Source of the DNA: Streptomyces sp. NBC_00224
GTDB taxonomy: Bacteria; Actinomycetota; Actinomycetes; Streptomycetales; Streptomycetaceae
Length of the DNA stretch: 64,000 nucleotides
Assembly (NCBI RefSeq): GCF_041435195.1
Contig: NZ_CP108106.1
Span: forward strand, 1,860,001-1,924,000
Reading direction: 5' to 3'
Part shown: piece after piece, positions 8,568 through 17,590 of the stretch
How positions within the stretch are numbered: position 1 is the stretch's first letter
Layout: each line of letters starts with the position of its first letter
Notes under the pieces: model-generated
The model's input: the letters and a program-made list of their open reading frames with translations, nothing else
What the model was told of the DNA's origin: nothing
Databases searched by the model: none
Position numbers and translations under genes: made by a program

Positions 8568-9119
8568 ATGGGAAGACGGACGGCCCGGGAACGGGCGGGG
8601 CAACGACGCGATCTCCCGGAGCCCCTCGCGTACGACACCACATGGGCCGGGGAGGCCCGGGCGGCGGTCGGCTGTGCGGCCCTGCTCCTCGGGCTGCTCC
8701 TGGCGATCGATACGGGCGCCGGAACCCTCACCGACCTGCGGGCGGCACTGTGGCTGGGCCTGGCCGTCCTGCTGTTCGCGGTGCTGTGGCCCGCCCGGGT
8801 GTCCGCCGGCCGGGGCAGCCTGGTCTCCCGCAAGCTGATCAGCTGCTGCGAGGTGCGCACCGACCGGCTGGTCTCGGTCCGCTGGTCCGACGGCGTCGCG
8901 CAGCGCCTCGTGCTCCGCGACGCCGAAGGCAACCGCGCCGAGATCGACCCGAGGGTGCTCGTCGCCAACCCGCCGCTGTGGCACGTCCTGGACGAGGACG
9001 CCCGTACGAGCATGGCGCGCGGCACGCTCTGCTGCGGCGAGACGGCACTGCGCCAGATGGCCGCACGCGTCGACGGCGAGACGGCCCGCCATGTGTTTAA
9101 GATCTCCGGACTGGACTAG
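8568..9119 (+). CDS. Small membrane protein with soluble C-terminal domain
   Basis: A 183-residue protein starting at ATG 8568. A charged N-terminus (MGRRTARERAG) precedes two hydrophobic helices at about 33-50 and 58-75. The C-terminal ~100 residues are soluble, with beta-rich SCCEVRTDRLVSVRWSDG followed by QRLVLRDAEGNRAEIDPRVL, a layout like bacterial PH-type membrane proteins. I do not recognise a named family. It lies between two cation transporters on the same strand. Confidence 0.7.
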   Translation: MGRRTARERAGQRRDLPEPLAYDTTWAGEARAAVGCAALLLGLLLAIDTGAGTLTDLRAALWLGLAVLLFAVLWPARVSAGRGSLVSRKLISCCEVRTDRLVSVRWSDGVAQRLVLRDAEGNRAEIDPRVLVANPPLWHVLDEDARTSMARGTLCCGETALRQMAARVDGETARHVFKISGLD

Positions 9120-9206
9120 GCGTTTCCTCCTGATTCCTGCGGATCTTCAGGAACCTTGACGGCCTCTTAACGGGCACATGCCCGCCGCCGTTCGTACGCT
9201 CGCGAC

Positions 9207-11243
9207 GTGCTCAACGTGACCGGCGTCCTCAAGCGCCTCGTGATCGGCCGCGCCATGCGCAGCGAAGAACTGGGCGAGACCCTGCTGCCCAAGCGGCTCG
9301 CCCTGCCGATCTTCGCCTCCGACCCGCTCTCCTCCGTCGCCTACGCGACCCAGGAGATCCTCCTCGTCCTGACCCTGGGCGGCCTCGCGTACCTCCACTT
9401 CACTCCGTGGATCGCTGCCGCCGTGGTCGCCCTGATGACGGTCGTGGTGCTGTCGTATCGGCAGGTCGTGCACGCGTACCCCAGCGGCGGTGGCTCCTAC
9501 GAGGTCGTCTCGACCAACCTCGGCCCGTCGGCGGGACTGGTCGTGGCCGCGTCCCTGCTGGTCGACTACGTGATGACGGTGGCCGTCTCGGTCGCCTCCG
9601 GTGTCGACAACATCATCTCGGCGCTGCCGTCGCTGGCCGACCACCGCGTGCTGCTGGCGCTCTGCTTCGTGGCGATCCTGACCGCGACGAACCTGCGCGG
9701 CGTACGCGAGTCCGGCCGCGCCTTCGCCGCACCCACCTACCTCTTCATCGGCGGCGTCCTGATCATGGTCGGCACCGGCCTGATCCGCTACCTCCTCGGC
9801 GACGCACCGGTGGCCGAATCGGCCGCGTACGGCATCACGCCGGAGTCCGGCGACCAGAACCTGACGGGTCTGGCCCTGCTGATGCTGGTGTTGCGCGCCT
9901 TCTCCAGCGGCTGTACCGCGCTGACGGGTGTGGAGGCGATCTCCAACGGCGTACCGGCGTTCCGCAAGCCCAAGTCGAAGAACGCGGCGAGCACCATGGC
10001 CTCCATGGGCATCATCGCGGTCGTGATGTTCGTCGGCGTGACGACGCTGGCGATCGTCGCGAAGGTCCACATCACCGAGGACTCCTGCCGGCTGACCGGC
10101 ATCGGCGGCGACTGCGACAGCTTCACCCAAAAGACGGTCATCGCCCAGCTCGCCGAGTCGGTCTTCGGCGGCGACAACAGCATCGGCTTCTACTTCATCC
10201 AGGCGGCCACCGCCCTGGTGCTGATCCTGGCGGCGAACACCGCGTTCAACGGCTTCCCGCTGCTCTCCTCGATCCTGGCCCAGCACCGCTACCTGCCCCG
10301 CCAACTGCACAACCGCGGCGACCGGCTCGCATTCTCCAACGGCATCCTCGCCCTCGCGATCGTCGCCGGAGCGCTGCTGTGGACGTACAAGGCGGACGTC
10401 ACCAGCCTCATCCACCTCTACATCCTGGGCGTGTTCACCTCCTTCACGCTCTCCCAGCTTGGCATGGTCCGGCATTGGAACCGCGCCCTGCGTACCGAGC
10501 CCGACCCGGCCGTGCGCCGCCGCCACCAGTCCGCACGCGTGGTCAACGCGCTAGGCGCGTGCGTCACCGGCCTGGTCCTGGTCATCGTCCTGATCACCAA
10601 GTTCACCCAGGGCGCCTGGCTCGCGGTGCTGGCCGCGATCGTCCTGTGGGTGATGATGCGCGGCATCCGCCGCCACTACGACCACACCGCCGCCGAGCTC
10701 GCGGTCGACGACCCGCGCGCCGAACTCGTCCCGCCCTCCCGAGTCCTGGCGGTGGTCCTCGTGTCGACCATCCACAAGCCGACCCTGCGGGCCCTGTCGT
10801 ACGCGCGCGCCTTCAGACCGCACCAGCTCGAAGCCCTCACTGTCGCGGTCGACAAGGGCGAGACGGAGGACCTCCAGCGCCGCTGGCAGGACCTCGACGT
10901 CAACGTGCCCCTGAAGATCCTCGCCTCCCCCTACCGCGAGATCACCAAGCCGGTCGTCGAGTACGTGAAGTCGATGCGCCGCGAGAGCCCGCGCGACGTG
11001 GTCGCCGTGTTCATCCCCGAATACGTCGTGGGCCACTGGTGGGAGAACCTGCTGCACAACCAGTCCGCGCTCTGGCTCAAGAGCCGCCTCCTCTTCACCC
11101 CGGGCGTCATGGTCACCAGCGTCCCCTGGCAACTCACCTCCGCCGCCCACGCCGACCACCCCGCCGCCCGCGCCCCCGGCTCGGTCCGGCGCGGCGAGCC
11201 GGCGGCGGGGCGCGGAAGCGACACACCGGCCGGACGCGTCTGA
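9207..11243 (+). CDS. KimA-type APC-family potassium importer
   Basis: A 678-residue APC-superfamily permease. GTG start at 9207; a second GTG at 9216 is possible and neither has a strong ribosome site. The N-terminus carries the KimA/YdaO hallmark: a short cytoplasmic lead, then LPIFASDPLSSVAYATQE at about 33-50. About 12 membrane helices follow (to ~485), then a ~190-residue cytoplasmic domain with a USP-like beginning (PSRVLAVVLVSTIHKPTLRAL) and the downstream YREITKPVVEYVK. KimA is a high-affinity K+/H+ symporter controlled by c-di-AMP in Bacillus; a K+ role here is inferred from family and context. If the Kdp pump is truly lost, this may supply high-affinity uptake. The last ~30 residues are low-complexity. 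Confidence 0.85.
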   Translation: MLNVTGVLKRLVIGRAMRSEELGETLLPKRLALPIFASDPLSSVAYATQEILLVLTLGGLAYLHFTPWIAAAVVALMTVVVLSYRQVVHAYPSGGGSYEVVSTNLGPSAGLVVAASLLVDYVMTVAVSVASGVDNIISALPSLADHRVLLALCFVAILTATNLRGVRESGRAFAAPTYLFIGGVLIMVGTGLIRYLLGDAPVAESAAYGITPESGDQNLTGLALLMLVLRAFSSGCTALTGVEAISNGVPAFRKPKSKNAASTMASMGIIAVVMFVGVTTLAIVAKVHITEDSCRLTGIGGDCDSFTQKTVIAQLAESVFGGDNSIGFYFIQAATALVLILAANTAFNGFPLLSSILAQHRYLPRQLHNRGDRLAFSNGILALAIVAGALLWTYKADVTSLIHLYILGVFTSFTLSQLGMVRHWNRALRTEPDPAVRRRHQSARVVNALGACVTGLVLVIVLITKFTQGAWLAVLAAIVLWVMMRGIRRHYDHTAAELAVDDPRAELVPPSRVLAVVLVSTIHKPTLRALSYARAFRPHQLEALTVAVDKGETEDLQRRWQDLDVNVPLKILASPYREITKPVVEYVKSMRRESPRDVVAVFIPEYVVGHWWENLLHNQSALWLKSRLLFTPGVMVTSVPWQLTSAAHADHPAARAPGSVRRGEPAAGRGSDTPAGRV

Positions 11244-11461
11244 CACATCCGGCACCCAGCACCAGCACGATCTCAGGGGGCCCGACACCGAAGCGACCCC
11301 GGGCTGATGGTCGGGCGGCCGTACGAATCCTGAACGGCCGCCACGAGCTCACACTCCACGGTGTGACTCGCCGAGAGGACTCCTTCAGCGTGGAGCACGT
11401 CGTCGTCCCGCCCCTCCCAGATCAATAACCCGTACAACCGCACGTGTGCGGGTGGCTGCGG

Positions 11462-11716
11462 TTACCGCTTTTCGCTGGCGTACGTGACGATGAACGCGAC
11501 TGCGAGCGTGACTCCGAGAGCGCCGACCCCCATTAGTGCGAGCACCTCAAGTACCGATGCCCCCTCGATCACTCCTCTGACTGCCCCAGTGATCCCGATG
11601 ACCGCGGCACCGATTCCCAGAAGGAGCGACCGGTGGTCCCTCGGTCGCCAGAGCCACCGCCTCGGCCGCCGTTTCCGTGGCGGTTGAGGAGCGCCCTGCT
11701 CGCGTGCGTGCGTCAC
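11462..11716 (-). CDS. Small two-helix membrane protein, end of WXG operon
   Basis: An 84-residue protein. The basic N-terminus (PPRKRRPRRW) is followed by two hydrophobic segments at about 31-47 (LLLGIGAAVIGITGAV) and 56-77. Its start overlaps the stop of the upstream WXG-like gene by 4 bases (11713-11716), so the two are translationally coupled. Such small proteins can anchor or protect against a secreted partner; that is inference. Confidence 0.65.
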   Translation of the reverse strand: MTHAREQGAPQPPRKRRPRRWLWRPRDHRSLLLGIGAAVIGITGAVRGVIEGASVLEVLALMGVGALGVTLAVAFIVTYASEKR

Positions 11717-12699
11717 TTGTACCTCACTCGACCTGGTGCCCCGGGGGCGACCACCTTGGTATCACCGGGCTCCCTGTTCCCACCCGGCGGCGTGTAGTAG
11801 TAGTCGATTCCAGTGGCAATGATCGCCACTGGAGCCCCAAAGATCTTCCCACCTGCCTTGCCAAGGAGATTGACGGCCGACGGCTTCCGGTGCAGCCCTC
11901 CACCGCCGATGTTCTTCTCCAGGCCCTTGCTGACGAGTCCGCCGGACCAGGACGGTGCGCCTCCCATGAAGCCGTCCCAAGCCTTGCCCCATTGCCCGTG
12001 GAGGCCGGCATCGGCGCCGTTCATCCACGAGCGATAGCTGAAGAACTCGGCCACCGGCTTGACGGTCCCGCCGCCCCACTTATCCGTCTTGGTCTCCGCC
12101 GGTTCGTCCGAGGGGAGATGCTGCTCTCTGCGGACCTCATTCACGGACGTGTACTTGGCGTGGCCGAAGTTGTGCTCATCGCCGCCATGGCTCTTCTTCA
12201 GCGCACGGCCTGCGGCTGCGTCCGTCTCCTGCGCGCGGGCGATGAGGGAATTGATGTAGTCCTCCCGCTCCTGCTTGTCCGCGCGGTCCTTGTCCGTCGG
12301 CTGAGCGTCCCCGGCAGCGCAGACGGAGAAGATGCAACTGACCGTGCCGTCCCCCTTGTCGACAACGGTGATGCCTGCTTTGCGCGCGTACTCCGTGGCT
12401 TCCTCGATGGATTGCCGCGCCCAGGTGAGATCCGTATGGGCTTCGTCGAGAACGGTCCAGATGCTCGTGGCTTCTGTATGGGCGTCTTGGAACTCGCGGG
12501 CGGTCTTACGAACGAAGCCCTTCGTCACGTCCGCGTTCTGACCGGCCCACTGTGCGCCATCGGCGTACTTGACCAGGCCGTCGCCGGCATCCTTCGCGAG
12601 CGTGTCGAGCTCGGCCACCATGTCCTTCCAGTCATCGACCGCCTTGCCCAGCTTGCCCAGGTCCAACCGCATGATGCCGCCGTATGTGATGCCGCCCAT
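11713..12699 (-). CDS. WXG100-like N-terminal protein, possible type VII secretion substrate
   Basis: A 328-residue protein; ATG 12699 has AGGGGG 4 bases upstream. Residues ~10-110 form a predicted helical hairpin with a WAGQNADV turn (WxG), the ESAT-6/WXG100 signature. A two-cysteine segment (SCIFSVCAAG) follows, then a hydrophilic linker (DKDRADKQEREDYINSLIA), a region HSYGAQ-free but rich in Trp/Gly (WNGADAGLHGQWGKAWDGF type), and a hydrophobic stretch FGAPVAIIATGIDYYYTPPG near the C-terminus. In Streptomyces such WXG-fusion proteins are exported by ESX-like systems or act as polymorphic effectors. I see no nuclease, ADP-ribosyltransferase or other toxin motif at the C-terminus. No secretion ATPase is in the window. 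Confidence 0.65.
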   Translation of the reverse strand: MGGITYGGIMRLDLGKLGKAVDDWKDMVAELDTLAKDAGDGLVKYADGAQWAGQNADVTKGFVRKTAREFQDAHTEATSIWTVLDEAHTDLTWARQSIEEATEYARKAGITVVDKGDGTVSCIFSVCAAGDAQPTDKDRADKQEREDYINSLIARAQETDAAAGRALKKSHGGDEHNFGHAKYTSVNEVRREQHLPSDEPAETKTDKWGGGTVKPVAEFFSYRSWMNGADAGLHGQWGKAWDGFMGGAPSWSGGLVSKGLEKNIGGGGLHRKPSAVNLLGKAGGKIFGAPVAIIATGIDYYYTPPGGNREPGDTKVVAPGAPGRVRYK

Positions 12700-12708
12700 G
12701 GCGCCCCC

Positions 12709-13179
12709 TCAGCCGAAGTACTTGGAGATCTCGGAGACAGAAGCAGGAGCCCCGGTTCTGTGTTTCAGACTTGCGGCGACCCACGCGTCGTCACTGGCGT
12801 GAGCCGCGACTGAATAGTCGAGATGGTTGGAGATATGGGCGCACGCTTGCAGAAGCGTCTTCAGCTGGGAGTTCCACGTCTCAACCGTGGTAGTCAACTC
12901 GGACCCCATGGTGAAGCCCTCGTGACCAAGTGCAGCGGCGGCTTCGGCTGTTGCACCGGAGCCTTGCGCCCCTCGGGTTACGTTGCCGGCCTTGAGGAGG
13001 CGGCCATGCAGAAGAAAGGCTTCATGCCCCACCTTGCCCAAGTCGTCGCTGTGTACGACCAGATCGCCGGAATCAGGACCGCCGCCTTGGGACGAGCTCG
13101 ATGCGCCAGCGAGTCGCATCGCTGCCGTCTTCTCTGCCGCGGAACCCTTGAGTTCAACCCATTCGTCCTCGAACGACAT
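12709..13179 (-). CDS. Helical WXG-family partner protein
   Basis: 156 residues if started at ATG 13179 (MSFEDEWVELKGSAA), which has a GGTGGGGA ribosome-like site and the MSFExEW opening I associate with Streptomyces proteins of this type; an upstream ATG at 13266 is possible but poor. Mostly helical, with VETWNSQLKTLLQACAHISN in the second half. It ends 9 bases before the WXG-like gene, forming a three-gene operon. Probably a chaperone-like or heterodimer partner for the WXG protein, by analogy with EsxA/EsxB pairs. Confidence 0.6.
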   Translation of the reverse strand: MSFEDEWVELKGSAAEKTAAMRLAGASSSSQGGGPDSGDLVVHSDDLGKVGHEAFLLHGRLLKAGNVTRGAQGSGATAEAAAALGHEGFTMGSELTTTVETWNSQLKTLLQACAHISNHLDYSVAAHASDDAWVAASLKHRTGAPASVSEISKYFG

Positions 13180-14760
13180 GGGTCCCCACCACCCGTCACT
13201 CAGTCCAGTTACCTCTTTGATCATCAACTCTGTACTTCCAACGTACCAAGCGTCATCAGAGCCCATACAGCCGCATCTCTGTAGGGGCGTTCGTCTACGG
13301 CGCGCGCCGGGGGTCCCAACTGCGGCTGTGCGGCCGGATTCACTATGTGTCGGTGTGGCTCAAAACGGAGCCCAGTCTCGACATGGCGGTCCAGCCCTTT
13401 ACGAATCGGCGCGCTTCTCGACTTGGTTGGGGACGGGGGCCTTGCGGCAATGCTGATGGCCTGCTCGGTTGCAAGTTCGACGGCGAGAATCAGGCACAGC
13501 CATTGCCTGCACTGGAGGCCAGCTCTCACTGGGCGTTGTGCATCGGCGGCAGCTAGACGTGCCGGATGGCGCGGCGCGCTTCAGGTTCAGGGTCATCGAG
13601 CAGCCATCCGGCCGACCGTTGAAGGCCCCGCGGTCGTGCGCCAGCTGGGGCCTGGAGAAGACGACGGTGCACCGCGCCCGGTGGCCCTGTGGCATGTCGG
13701 GTTCTTCGTCTGCGGGGACCCGCTTACCTGACCGACCCGGCCACGGTTGGGGCGGACTGCGATCCGCACCGCGGGATTGACCCCGCTGCCTCTGCGGCTG
13801 CGCGGGCCAGCATCCCCACATTGCCTTGGTCCACTGCGGCGTGCGATCCGTTGAAGGTCGAGTTCTACGTTGCGTAGTCAGCACCAAGTCAGCACGGGAG
13901 CGTTGATCAGGGGTGCTGACATGCGGTTTCAGGTCAGCACCAAACCAGCACGGGAGTCAGCACCTGGCCCGCAAAATACCCTGAACGGTGCAACTCAGAC
14001 AGCCCCGTGCCGCCCTCCAAAAATTGGCCCTCGAACCAGCACCGATACGCCCCTCATGGTCCCCCGCGCACACCCGGCCCCAGAGCCATGGCGTCCCATC
14101 ACATACGCCTCTGAGCTCGCCGATGTGACGGCGCTGTGACTGGATCTCGTCCACAGCCTGCCGCAGTACGCCCTCCGCTTCCTGCCTGCTTGTGGCCTGG
14201 CGCCCGTCGGCCCGAGCCCTGGTCTCGGTGACCAGCTGCCGGGCGACGGCGTTCTGGCAGAGGAAGGCGCCGGAGACCCCAGCGGCCACAACACCCGCGT
14301 CGTCACCGCTGCCCTCCCCACACAGTCGAAGGCGGTGAGCCGGAGCACAACGAGTCCGCGTCGAGCACTTCACCGGGGGCCGTCCCCGAACGCAGAGACC
14401 CCCGCCGGAACAAACCGACGGGAGTGCCTCCCCTCTCACGCGCTATCACACGCGTCTTACCAAAACCTTTGACGCCACTGGACCGGAAGGCCCTGACCTG
14501 CTCCTACGCCCGCTGCCTGGACCACCTGGACCGCACAAACCGCTTCCGCCTACCTGCGCCATGTAGTACCGAGGTCAGCACCGCGCTCGCAACACAACGG
14601 GACCCAAAGCGGATCGATTCCAAGCAGAGCATGCAGACCCCTGGCAGATGCCCGCACGTTCCAGGCCCCTGGCCGACTGCACCGCTCGCTGAAGCACCAG
14701 CGCGTAGTGGGAGCTGTCACCGTGCACGAGCCCGGTGATCCTCACGGGGTCCGGCCGCCG
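13180..14760. other. 1.6-kb region with no supported gene
   Basis: Open frames are short and overlap on both strands, and none shows the strong third-position G/C bias seen elsewhere. The best candidate is minus-strand 13957-14439, whose middle part (VTETRARADGRQATSRQEA) is helical and charged, but its ends look like chance. The region contains a GTCAGCAC repeat cluster (13877-13964). It probably represents decayed, once-mobile or hypothetical genes. No tRNA was seen. Confidence 0.5.
13877..13964. repeat. GTCAGCAC repeat cluster
   Basis: A 24-bp unit at 13877-13900 recurs at 13933-13956 with 22 of 24 bases equal. Each unit contains two spaced (G/C)(T/C)CAGCAC elements; a further copy follows at 13956 and an inverted copy, GTGCTGAC, lies between them at 13913-13920. 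Another GTCAGCACC is near 14570, and GTCAGCA pairs occur at 16318 and 16329. These resemble recombinase arm sites or a regulator array. Confidence 0.55.
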
Positions 14761-16260
14761 TCAGGCGGGGGCGACGGGGGCGCGCAAGGGTACGGCGAGT
14801 GCTTTCAGCGCCTGCTCCAGGCCATGCAGATGAGCCAGAGCCAGTTCGCCGCCGGAAGGATGCGGTGCGGCAACGGGTGCGTCGATCTCGCTTCGTGCTG
14901 CTTCGGGCGTGGTCAGTGCCTTCACTGCTGCCTCCACTCGCCAGCAGGCAGCGGCGAGCCGCGCGTCGTGGGAAGCATCCGGATCCGCCGCAACCGAGGC
15001 CAGGCCCCGCACCTCCTGCGCGCACTGGTCCAGCAGCTCGATCACCTGACGGGCCCGTGATTTACGGGCTCGCAGCGGGGTGAACGGGTGCACCAGCGGG
15101 GCCACCGAGAGCCTCACCCGCCCCAGCAGCAGCTCCAGTTCAGCGACATACCGGGCCGGATCCGCAGTCGGCGAGCCGGCCAGGCGGGCCGCGGCTTCAG
15201 ACGTGCAGGCGTGGACGCAGTGCAGGGCGCGCTGGATCCATGCGTCGGTGGTGGCGTGCGTGGTCACCGGCAGCACCAACAGCACAGCCAGCGCCGCTCC
15301 CAGCGCGCCCACCCCCGTCTCCATCACCCGCAGAGCGAGCAGTCCCGGATTCAGCACTCCCAGCAGGCCGTACAACAGGCCGGCCATCACCGTCACCGCC
15401 AGCATCATCCACGTATACGACACCGCGGCCGTATAGAAGATGCCGAACACGCAGACCGCGACGAGCGCCGCGGTCGGAGCGCCGGCTCCGTCCAGCGGAA
15501 CAGCGATCACCAGGCCGATGGCGATACCGATCACGGTCCCCAGGACCCTGCGGAAACCGCGAACCAGGGTCTCGCCGCGCGAGGTGGTGTTCACGAAAAT
15601 CCACCACACCGCACCCACAGCCCAGTACCAGCGCTCGTGCGACACCAGCTGCCCCACCAGCAGAGCAAAGGCGCCGCCTGCCATTCCCTGGACCGCCTGG
15701 CGCGTGGTCACCCGGGCAAAACCCGTACCGCCCGGCGCCACCACCGCCACAGCGGCCGGTGACAGCCGCCTCTCGTAACACCACAGGCCAAAGCGCACCG
15801 TCGAGGACGCCAGCAGGGCAAGGGCCACCGCCCCATAAAGCTCCGGCAACTGACCCGGCACCGCGTGCAGGAACTGGGCCGCGAAGAACATCATGAACGC
15901 GAAGGTCCCCAGAGAGTGGCCTCGCGGGCCCCACCGGCGGGCATACATTCCCGCGCCCAGGACAGCCACGAAGGCCCCATCCCGCGCCCACGGGAATTCG
16001 TGCAGCACCGCCGCGAGAGCCAGTACCGGGAAACCCGCCACCGGCAACAGGGCCGTCGTGACCGCCTGCCCCCGCACCGACGAATCGGTCACCGTGAACA
16101 AAGCCAGAAGCGCGGCAAGCCCGCCGGCGATCGCCGCCGGCAGCGAATGCGTCGCCAGATCCGACACCGTCACCGCCAGAGCGACACCCAGGACACCCCG
16201 CGCAGCGCTGCGCAACCGCAGCCGCCCCGGATCCGGCGCGACGAACACCCGCTTCAGCAC
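14761..16260 (-). CDS. FUSC-family membrane protein
   Basis: A 499-residue protein with GTG start at 16260 behind GGGAGG. It has two sets of about five to six membrane helices, at ~10-165 and ~195-335, each with the repeated fusaric-acid-resistance pattern: first VSDLATHSLPAAIAGGLAALL, second YWAVGAVWWIFVNTTSRG and RGFRRVLGTVIGIAIG. The RG(F)RRxxGTxxG motif is the FUSC signature. A C-terminal ~150-residue cytoplasmic helical domain follows. Family members export aromatic acids or other toxic compounds. It is preceded by a truncated paralogue in the same orientation, and divergently by an Lrp/AsnC gene that may control both. Confidence 0.85.
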   Translation of the reverse strand: MLKRVFVAPDPGRLRLRSAARGVLGVALAVTVSDLATHSLPAAIAGGLAALLALFTVTDSSVRGQAVTTALLPVAGFPVLALAAVLHEFPWARDGAFVAVLGAGMYARRWGPRGHSLGTFAFMMFFAAQFLHAVPGQLPELYGAVALALLASSTVRFGLWCYERRLSPAAVAVVAPGGTGFARVTTRQAVQGMAGGAFALLVGQLVSHERWYWAVGAVWWIFVNTTSRGETLVRGFRRVLGTVIGIAIGLVIAVPLDGAGAPTAALVAVCVFGIFYTAAVSYTWMMLAVTVMAGLLYGLLGVLNPGLLALRVMETGVGALGAALAVLLVLPVTTHATTDAWIQRALHCVHACTSEAAARLAGSPTADPARYVAELELLLGRVRLSVAPLVHPFTPLRARKSRARQVIELLDQCAQEVRGLASVAADPDASHDARLAAACWRVEAAVKALTTPEAARSEIDAPVAAPHPSGGELALAHLHGLEQALKALAVPLRAPVAPA

Positions 16261-16318
16261 GACACCTCCCTGACACCCGAAACGATCAACCCACGAAACT
16301 GACAGACAGTCAGGAAAG

Positions 16319-17320
16319 TCAGCAAAGGGTCAGCATCCGTCCACCCACAGACTGCCGAAGAGGCCCACACCCGCACATCAAGCGACGCCAAGAAAACCGT
16401 GCCTGATCTGCGAAAACACGCCCCAGGCCCGCCACCCCCGCGACCCGCCCGGTTGACACTACGAAGAACATCATCCAGCTGTACGACGGCGCCGCCGTGT
16501 AGAAGATCCCGAAGACGCAGACGGCGACCAGCGCGGCCGTCGGCGCGGGCGCGCCGTGCAGCGGCAGGGCGACGAGCAGACCGGCCGCGATGCCCGCGAC
16601 CGTGCCGAGCACCCGCCGGAAGCCGCGGACCAGGGTCTCGCCCCGCGACGCTGTGTTCACGAAGATCCACCAGGCCGTGCCGACGGCCCAGTACCAGCGC
16701 TCGTCCGACAGGAACTGGCCCGCCGCGACCGCGATGGCACAGGCCGCCGTCGCCTGGAAGGCCTGGCGGGTGGTGGGCCGGGCAAGGCCACGGCCGCTGA
16801 GCGGGGCCGGTGCGGCGGGCGGCGGGGTGCGCCGCTCGATGCACCACACGCCGAAGCGGACCAGCGCGGAGGCGGTGATCGCCAGCGCGATCGCCCCGTA
16901 CAGCTCGGGCAGTTGCGCCGGGACGGCGTGCAGGAACTGGGTCGTGAAGAACATCATGAAGCCGAAGATGCCGAGCGCGTGGCCGCGCGGGCCCCAGCGG
17001 CGGGCGTACACCCCGGCGAAGACCACGGCGAGCCAGGCGGTGTCGCGCAGCAGCGGAGTGCCGTGCAGTGCGGTGGCCAGGGCGAGTACGGGGAAGCCCA
17101 CGGCCGGGAGGAGCGCGGTGGTGAGCGCCTGGGCCCGGACGGTGGCGTCGCCGACGGTGAAGAGGGCGAGGAGCGCGGCGAGGCCCGCGGTGATGGAGGC
17201 GGGCAGGGACATGCCGCAGAGCTCGGCGGCGGTGACCGCCAGACTGATCCCCAGGACGGCGCGTACGGAGACCCTCAGTCGCAACAGCTCCGGATCCGGA
17301 GCCACAAACATCCTCTTCAC
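16319..17320 (-). pseudogene. Truncated FUSC-family paralogue
   Basis: GTG 17320 (MKRMFVAPDPELLRLR) aligns with the start of the intact neighbour, and the two run in parallel through the RGFRRVLGTVAGIAAG and FGIFYTAAPSYSWMMF segments. After that point, near 16460, similarity stops abruptly: the neighbour continues with a membrane segment and a 150-residue cytoplasmic domain, while this copy has ~45 unrelated residues rich in Arg, Cys and Gly before a stop. The lost part includes the last membrane helices, so the protein is probably non-functional. The break is followed by GTCAGCA repeats at 16318-16335, pointing to a deletion or excision scar. Confidence 0.75.
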
Positions 17321-17525
17321 GGCGGTCGCCGCGCCCCCCTTCGCTGGAGCAGACACCCTCTTCGGCTTGCCGTGCGCGGGTGCGCAGCGGCCGCACGACG
17401 GCTTCGGACATGGCAAAGGCGCCGCGGTCCGGGACCGGCGTCGTCGCCGCCCGGCGCTGCGCAGCGCCATCTACTTGCTACGTACAGAGGAAAGCATCCG
17501 CAGTGACACTGGCTCAACTGCTCTC

Positions 17526-17556
17526 GTTTCGACTGGACCATTGGTACAGTTGAAAC
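17526..17556. promoter_or_regulatory. 31-bp near-perfect palindrome, probable Lrp/AsnC operator
   Basis: The 15-base left arm (GTTTCGACTGGACCA) and right arm (TGGTACAGTTGAAAC) are inverted with 13 of 15 matches around a single central T. It lies 34 bases upstream of the Lrp/AsnC ATG and in the divergent gap toward the FUSC genes. Size and position suit a dimeric/octameric Lrp-type operator giving autoregulation and FUSC control. Confidence 0.65.
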
Positions 17557-17590
17557 GCGTACGACAGGACCAGGAAGGGACCGACGGACC

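Noticed and set aside
9120..9206. c-di-AMP (ydaO-type) riboswitch in front of the KimA gene
   Set aside because: The gap is only 87 bases, shorter than the aptamer, and lacks its conserved paired elements; only small stems are visible.
11713..12699. Polymorphic toxin with C-terminal nuclease
   Set aside because: No HNH, ADP-ribosyltransferase, deaminase or RNase motif is visible in the C-terminal third.
13877..13964. CRISPR array
   Set aside because: Only two full repeat units, with spacing and internal inverted copies unlike CRISPR, and no cas genes.
16380..16460. tRNA or att core at the broken FUSC end
   Set aside because: No cloverleaf can be formed; similarity to recombinase-associated sequence is only suggestive.
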